DNA of 64,000 nucleotides from Heliocidaris tuberculata (lineage: Eukaryota > Echinodermata > Echinoidea > Camarodonta > Echinometridae), in contig CM046847.1 in the NCBI GenBank assembly GCA_025618425.1, forward strand, positions 16,513,766 to 16,577,765. The letters are read 5' to 3'. A program made the position numbers and the translations under genes. The notes under the pieces are model-generated. The model ran no database searches and was not told the DNA's origin. It was given only the letters and a program-made list of their open reading frames with translations. Below, piece after piece: positions 58,620 through 64,000 of the stretch. The number at the start of each line of letters is the position of its first letter. Position 1 is the first letter of the stretch.

Positions 58620-60395
58620 TTAACCTTGTTATATTGCACTTAATATGTGACAATGTACAATGTAGACCCAGTCATGGGCCCTTACCTATGTGGGACTGTG
58701 TCCAACATTCACTGTTGCAGCAGTCAAAAAACAGACAACAAAATTGCTCTAAGCAAGATTTAATTTTCTTAAATTTGCTATTTACCTGATTCATGGACTC
58801 TTCAACTCTTACTGTGCCACAAATTAGGGGACTCAGAATTGAAAGTGAAATTTTAATAATTATTTTCCTCTCATGTATGAATGATCGACCCTGGAAAAAG
58901 GCCTGCTGATACACACAAAAGCTATTGAAGCTTATTCACCCATAAAAGCTATTGAAGCTTATTCACCCATAAAAGCTAGTCTGGAGTACAGCGTTCTCGG
59001 CAGGATTTTTTTTGCGCGTGTCGGAAATCCGCAAATTCGGAAGCACCAAAATTTACACGTGTTGTTTTCATTTCCGCGCGTGCTATATCCGAATTCGGAT
59101 ACTCCCCTTTCCAAAGACCAACGTAACGTACCTCTGCGGTGCGCAAGCCGTGCCAACCGTTCCGTTTTTAACGGAACCGTCCCATTTTTGAAGTTTTTAG
59201 AACCATAAAAAACCGAACGTTCCGATTTTTGGAAAATAGTATTAATACTAGGCCTGAGTCAAAACATTTAACCGGCGGTTAAAAGAACACAAGAAGGAAA
59301 ACCGTTCAGCATTTCCCAGTTTCGTTTAACCGTTTTTTGTTAATGCAACAAGTCCTGATTTTGTTTTTGTTGGTCTTTGAATGTTTAGATCGGCGCATTG
59401 ACGCTGATGTGAGGGAATGAGAAATAACTCTGATCTTTATGCAAATTAGTCAGGAACAAGAAATGTTCTGAATGTGTGTAAGGGTTTTGTTTGGGCATGG
59501 ACAAAGGAAATGTGCCTAACTAAAGAGGGGTGATATGCCCCAGTGGACATGTGCTCATTGTACAGGTTGAAGCTGACTGGCAGATAGGTGAGCAGATGAG
59601 GTCAGCTGTACTTATACCTACATGAAGCTGTAATTTGATGTCTAATCCTGATATTCTTGATGTATATAGTTGATTTTGGACACCTTAATATGTGAGTACA
59701 GTATATAATTAACTCTCTGATGTTAAAATTTGCTGAGGAGCTAAATTGTGTAGATTATAATTGGTGTGAAGAGGAGGGAGATCACTTTAATTTCCATGAA
59801 AGATGCAGGCTGGTAGTAATTGAGTTATGCCTATTTATGCTAGAAAGGTGTGTCAGTAAGACATTATTATAACTGTTTTTGGTAAGCCATGTATTCTTAA
59901 AAACAGGTTCTGCTTATTTTCTTGTGGAATTATTTGTAAGCAATTGTGTTAATAACTACATATAGATAGCAAATATTGCAAACTTCTCCAGAGATGAGGT
60001 GACTTAAATATTGGAAGATGTCATGCCCACACCACGGAGAGTGGTCATACTGACCACTACACGGGACGAATGCAAAAATACTAGTCATTTTCTATCGCTG
60101 ATCTTTTTTAAAATTCCTGGGATCAAACGCAATAAAAGTAAGATAAATGTTTAAAATACTTCCTTTCAAATTCAGCGCTTTAAAATCTCTTTCCTACCTT
60201 AAATGGCCGTTAGGAAGAACTTCTGATATTTCCAGCAAATTCCAAAGTCAAAATCATGTCCAAAACCTAAGAAATCCCCGCCAATTTCTTTTGCGATCGC
60301 ATGTTGTTTTCATGGTGCCGATGTTTTTAGACTAAATCGGCCAATAAAATTTTGTCCACAACGAAACTCGGTATCGCGTACACATCGATGTCTAC
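58620..60395. other. Intergenic DNA with minor repeats
   Basis: A 27-bp direct duplication (AAAAGCTATTGAAGCTTATT then CACCCAT) occurs at about 58917-58971. TTAAAATTCCTGGGATCAAA at about 60109 matches the 20.8-kb duplicated repeat. No gene recognised. Confidence 0.4.
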
Positions 60396-60399
60396 GATC

Positions 60400-61200
60400 G
60401 CACACACGAAAAATCGGGACTTACGTGTGCGCGATAGGAACCGAACTTTTAACGACCGAATTTTTTAGCGGGAGATGTCAGCGCTCGCGGCGATCAGGAA
60501 ATGTACATCATGACTTGCGATACCCCGTTTCGCCAGAAGTGACAGTAAATTACGGATTTCATTTTCGAAATTATCTTTTCCAACATCGGTGAGTTGAATT
60601 TATTGTATTTCATGAATATGTTGGTGTCGTTTCTTGTAAATTAAATGCCGATTATGAGTGAATGTTGTTGACTTTTGTGCAGTGGTGTTTTGAAAGTGTC
60701 GAGGTGGATGACTGCCTAGAGTCTACACACTAAGTATAGTAAAGTCGCTATGAGTGGTCATGCCCCACTAATTTAATTAGCTTTGAGTATGTTTCTATAT
60801 TGTTTAAGACTGATAGAATGATTATTATAAGCTCACTCATTTGCATAATTGTGTTATATACATGTATGAAAGTAATAAATAGGGAGTGGCCTTAATTGCA
60901 AATCTATTTACTACAGGTCATAGAGGTAAACTCAATATGTAAAATGTACATGTATGAACTAAATTGCATACACTGTATATGGAAGAATATATATTTTTAA
61001 TTATGGACCTCTAGTTATTCTGCTCTGGAGAACAGCTCTAGCAAGTAATTATTTGTGATCATAATGATGCAATACTTACTGTAATTTTTGTGTCTTTTAA
61101 TTTTCTACAGCAACTGAAGTGACCTCAGTCAAGGGTCTTCTACCCTCTTTTGTCTGATATATATGAACATCACTAAATAAAAATTGGCCTCATACCCAAT
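60400..61200 (+). other. Weak two-exon transcript candidate
   Basis: A CpG-rich stretch (60360-60560) ends at a consensus donor, CATCG/GTGAGT (60592/60593). About 500 bp later a pyrimidine-rich acceptor, TTTTAATTTTCTACAG (ending 61110), is followed within 80 bp by AATAAA (about 61177). Together they look like a promoter, first exon, intron and polyadenylated last exon. No convincing protein is encoded: the only short ATG frame in exon 1 stops after 12 codons. It could be a non-coding RNA or chance. Confidence 0.25.
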
Positions 61201-61514
61201 AGAACCGCATACTCAGTAACTGCTTCGTCTGATTTTTCACTTTGAGTGTGTACCCTCACACTGATATATTTTGATTAACTGTTTCTTAATGCAATTTCTA
61301 CACGAGTGCTGTATTTGTTTTTGTTAATTCTTTCAATATTTGGATCGTCAACGCCAAATAACTCATTCCATGTTTCAATTCACTACCCACGTCGATTTTT
61401 TTTTATGAGTCGGTGTCAATCTATTTTCAACTGTCTTTTCCGTCAATGCAATGAAAGTTACAATATTAGTACTCTTTCTTCCCCATTTCTAATCGACTCT
61501 CGTCTCATAAAGTA

Positions 61515-62705
61515 AATCGTTTCACCGCTGTTTCGTTAGTGGTTCATATATCGTGAAGAAGACCCGCCGAAATTATTTTCATCGTCAGGTAAAGAATTAA
61601 TTTGTCAAGTCAATCGTTTCACCTCCATTTCGTTAGCGTTTCATATTTCTTGAAGACGACCTGCTGAAATAATTTTTATCGTCAGGTAAAGAATAAATTT
61701 GCCAAGTAAATAGTTTTACCTCTGCTTTGGTAGCAGTTTATATATCTTGAAGGCGACCCGCTGAAATCATTTTCACCGCCAGGTAATTAATTAATTTGTC
61801 AAGTAAATCGTTCCACCTCTGTTTCATTAGTGGTTCTTTTTTCTCGAAGATGACCCACTGAAATTATTTTTTATCGTCAGGTAAAGAATTAATTTGTCAA
61901 GTAAATCGTTTCACCTCTGCTTCGCTAGCGGTTTATATATCTTGAAGACGACCCGCCGAAATTATTTTCATCGTCAGGTAAAGAATTAATTTGTCAAGTA
62001 AATCGTTTCACCTCTGTTTCGTTAGCGGTTCATTTTTTCTTGAAGACGACCCGCTGAAATTATTCTTATCGTCAGGTAAAGAATAAATTTGTTTAGTAAA
62101 TAGTTTCACCTCTGCTTTGCTAGCGGTTTATATCTTGTAGACGACCCGCCGAAATTATTTTCATCTTCAGGTAGTTAATTAATTTGTCTAGTAAATAGTT
62201 TTACCTCTGCTTTGCTAGCGGTTTATATATCTTGAAGACGACCCGCCGAAATTATTTTCACTGTCAGGTACAGAGAATTAATTTGTCAAGTAAACCATTT
62301 CATCTCTGTTTCGTTAGCGGTTCATTTTTGTTGAAGACGAAGCGATGAAATTATTCTCATCGTCAGGCAAAGAATAAATTTGTCAAGTAAATAGTTTCAC
62401 CTCTGTTTCGTTAGCTGTACATAATTCTTGAAGACGACCCGCTGAAATAATTTTCATCGTCAGGTAAAGAATAAATTCGTCAAGTAAATAGTTTTACCTC
62501 TGCTCTGCTAGCAGTTTATATATCTTGAAGACGACCCGCCGAAATTATTTTCACCGTCAGGTACAGAGAATTAATTTGTCAAGTAAACCGTTTCATCTCT
62601 GTTTCGTTAGCGGTTCATTTTTGTTGAAGACGACCCGCCGAAATTATTTTCATCGTAGGTAAAGAATTAATTCCTCAAGTAAATCGTTTCACCTCTGTTT
62701 CCTGG
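61515..62705. repeat. Satellite, about 12 x 97 bp
   Basis: Units share AAATCGTTTCACCTCTGTTT, CGTTAGCGGTTCATAT, CTTGAAGACGACCCGCCGAA, ATTATTTTCATCGTCAGGTA and AAGAATTAATTTGTCAAGTA. The GTCAGGTA core recurs about every 97-98 bp from 61583 to 62655. Some alternate units carry shared variants (CTTTGCTAGCGGTTTATAT versus CGTTAGCGGTTCATTTTT), hinting at a two-unit higher-order repeat. Confidence 0.93.
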
Positions 62706-62864
62706 AGTTACTGGACCTCCTGCCAATGTGTGTACGTTCCGTTTTCTGAATTCCAAATGTTGGCAAGTATTATTTTCCGGACGCTAGCACTGGCGCTGCT
62801 TTAAGTTAGGGCAAAAATCGAATAGGAAATCGCATCGGCAATTTTCAAGACGTATGAAGCGTCT

Positions 62865-63095
62865 CGGCTCGGAACTCTTGAAGAAGATACGACGCTTTTA
62901 TTTTGTATTGAGGATCAAGAATTCATTTGTCAGGTAAATCATATCAATTCTATTCCGTTGTGATGAAAATAAAAGCGTTGGTTGTATCTTCTTCAAGAGT
63001 TCCGAGACAACATAAACGAAATAGAACTGATATGATTTACCTGACGAATGAATTCTTGATCCTCCGATAAAAATAAAAGCGTCGTATCTTCTCCG
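62865..63095. repeat. Interleaved inverted repeats next to the satellite
   Basis: GGAACTCTTGAAGAAGATAC at 62872 pairs with its complement near 62980-63002. GGATCAAGAATTCATTTGTC at 62912 pairs with its complement near 63042-63062. The two stems overlap in the order A, B, A', B'. GTCAGGTAAATC in it is related to the satellite unit. Confidence 0.8.
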
Positions 63096-63119
63096 AGACA
63101 TAATCCAAATTTGTTAGTG

Positions 63120-63660
63120 AGTGGACGAGGCCCGGGGGGGGGGCACTCGAATTATATTTTGACGGGGGTGTGCCTCACGAATCCCCGAAAAGGGGGTCTA
63201 AGGAACTGACTTCAAGGTGTAAAATACGGGGTCTTGGGAACTATGATCTATTGGGCAGAGTGAAAAACAGGGTCTAGGGAACTACAAAACTAACCGGGGG
63301 GCCGCGTCAGGGGCCGCGCCCGCGCCGTGTAGCGCTAGTAGCTAGCTAGCTGGAGCAGTTTTCAAGGCTCGCGCGACGAAAGGGCCTAGGGCGCGAGACC
63401 AGGTCGAGCGACCACTGCCTCCGCCACGCTCCCGGCCGCATGCGAACGGATATGTTTCATAACGGGGGTCTTCAGAGCGCCGGCTGAGCGGCTCCTGAGC
63501 GGAACTGAGTATCTAGAGAACGGAAATCGTGGTCTGAAAAAGGGGGTCATCAAAGCGGCACGTCCCCGTACCACCAATATACGTGAGTGCCCCCCCCCCC
63601 CCCCCCCCCCGGGGGACGAGGTGCAACTTTTCAAGACTTTTTTTTTTTTTTTTTTTTTTG
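63120..63660. repeat. G/C-rich dispersed repeat
   Basis: Three diverged short units carry GGGGTCTAGGGAACT-type words (about 63193, 63228 and 63270), between a G-run at 63133 and a C-run at 63591-63610. CGCGCC-rich DNA, a probable old transposon, and a poly-T run at 63638-63659 follow. Frames here are artefacts. Confidence 0.6.
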
Positions 63661-64000
63661 CGCATGTCGCATGGATTTTGCGCGAGACACATCAAGAGCT
63701 TCTGGAATTTGCACGCGACGCGCGCGACACATGCATTCTACACTGGGGAGATCGTAGTGGAGTACAAGGTTATCTTCAGATAAGCTTGTGGATCTACATG
63801 TATGGTGGTTGATCCAGTGTCCGAACACTTTTCAGAAAATCAACGATAGCAAATAAAATATCAAACGAATATCTGTCAAACTTACATAATGAATGCTCAA
63901 AGTCCTACAGAAAAAGAAGTTGATAGAATTTGAAAAAGACAACGTAGATTTAATACGATATTCCCTTCCGAGTGAACCCCTTCCCAACGACGCGGCGTTT
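63661..64000. other. Right edge, no gene recognised
   Basis: Starts CpG-rich and becomes AT-rich. The short frames show no family motif. Confidence 0.4.

Overview
This window reads as animal (metazoan) nuclear DNA, most likely from a marine deuterostome such as a sea urchin. It is AT-rich, almost all non-coding, and dense with transposons: CR1/L2-like and L1-Tx1-like LINE remnants, a Penelope-like fragment, hAT-like and other terminal-inverted-repeat elements, long fold-back elements, and elements with central tandem repeats. The few recognisable host genes are split into short exons with GT/AG splice sites. The species assignment is an inference from this repeat style. No single marker proves it.

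Host genes. The only convincing host genes are two tandem paralogues on the minus strand, related to the AhpD/carboxymuconolactone-decarboxylase-like 'peroxidase-related' family. Gene B has three exons here (43228-43383, 41380-41607, 37398-37667) that join in phase 0, carry the family's Cys-x-x-Cys-x3-His motif and end in a stop codon; its first exon was not found. Gene A lies downstream on the same strand. It has a start exon with a mitochondrial-type leader (26990-27079) and a second exon (18435-18593) paralogous to the 43.3-kb exon of B. I could not find its catalytic and terminal exons in the remaining 18.4 kb. A possible small start exon (2526-2739, minus), an odd tRNA-Arg(UCU)-like sequence (22402-22471, minus) and a weak two-exon transcript candidate (about 60.4-61.2 kb) are the other gene-like signals.

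Layout. 1-5.5 kb: a TTAA-flanked fold-back element, an 860-bp inverted minisatellite and a scattered CACGGAnGTTC-type motif. 9-10.7 kb: LINE tails and a 500-bp (TTA)n array. 13.06-15.25 kb: a 2.2-kb element ending in CAGGGTTCTTG whose midpoint is the centre of an 830-bp palindrome, next to a CR1-like LINE end. 17.4-18.25 kb: CACACTGTG-rich DNA and a 396-bp palindromic MITE. 18.4-27.1 kb: gene A with its repeat-filled intron. 28.7-34.8 kb: tandem-repeat elements, fold-backs and a Penelope-like fragment. 35.3-43.4 kb: nested MITE/LINE insertions and gene B. 43.5-46 kb: two tandem-repeat elements. 47.2-52.5 kb: a 5.27-kb transposon with 161-bp inverted ends and a perfect 9-bp target duplication, containing a broken RecQ-like helicase and a nested L1-Tx1-like LINE that itself carries another insertion. 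52.8-54.3 kb: a second copy of the 31.4-kb tandem-repeat element. 54.8-58.6 kb: more fold-backs. 61.5-62.7 kb: a satellite of about 12 x 97 bp. The right edge is a G/C-rich repeat.

The mobile DNA is the most informative part: target duplications and nesting give relative insertion orders, and two unrelated tandem-repeat families both carry TGACCTTTGACC (a DR1-type nuclear-receptor motif), one of them beside CACGTG.
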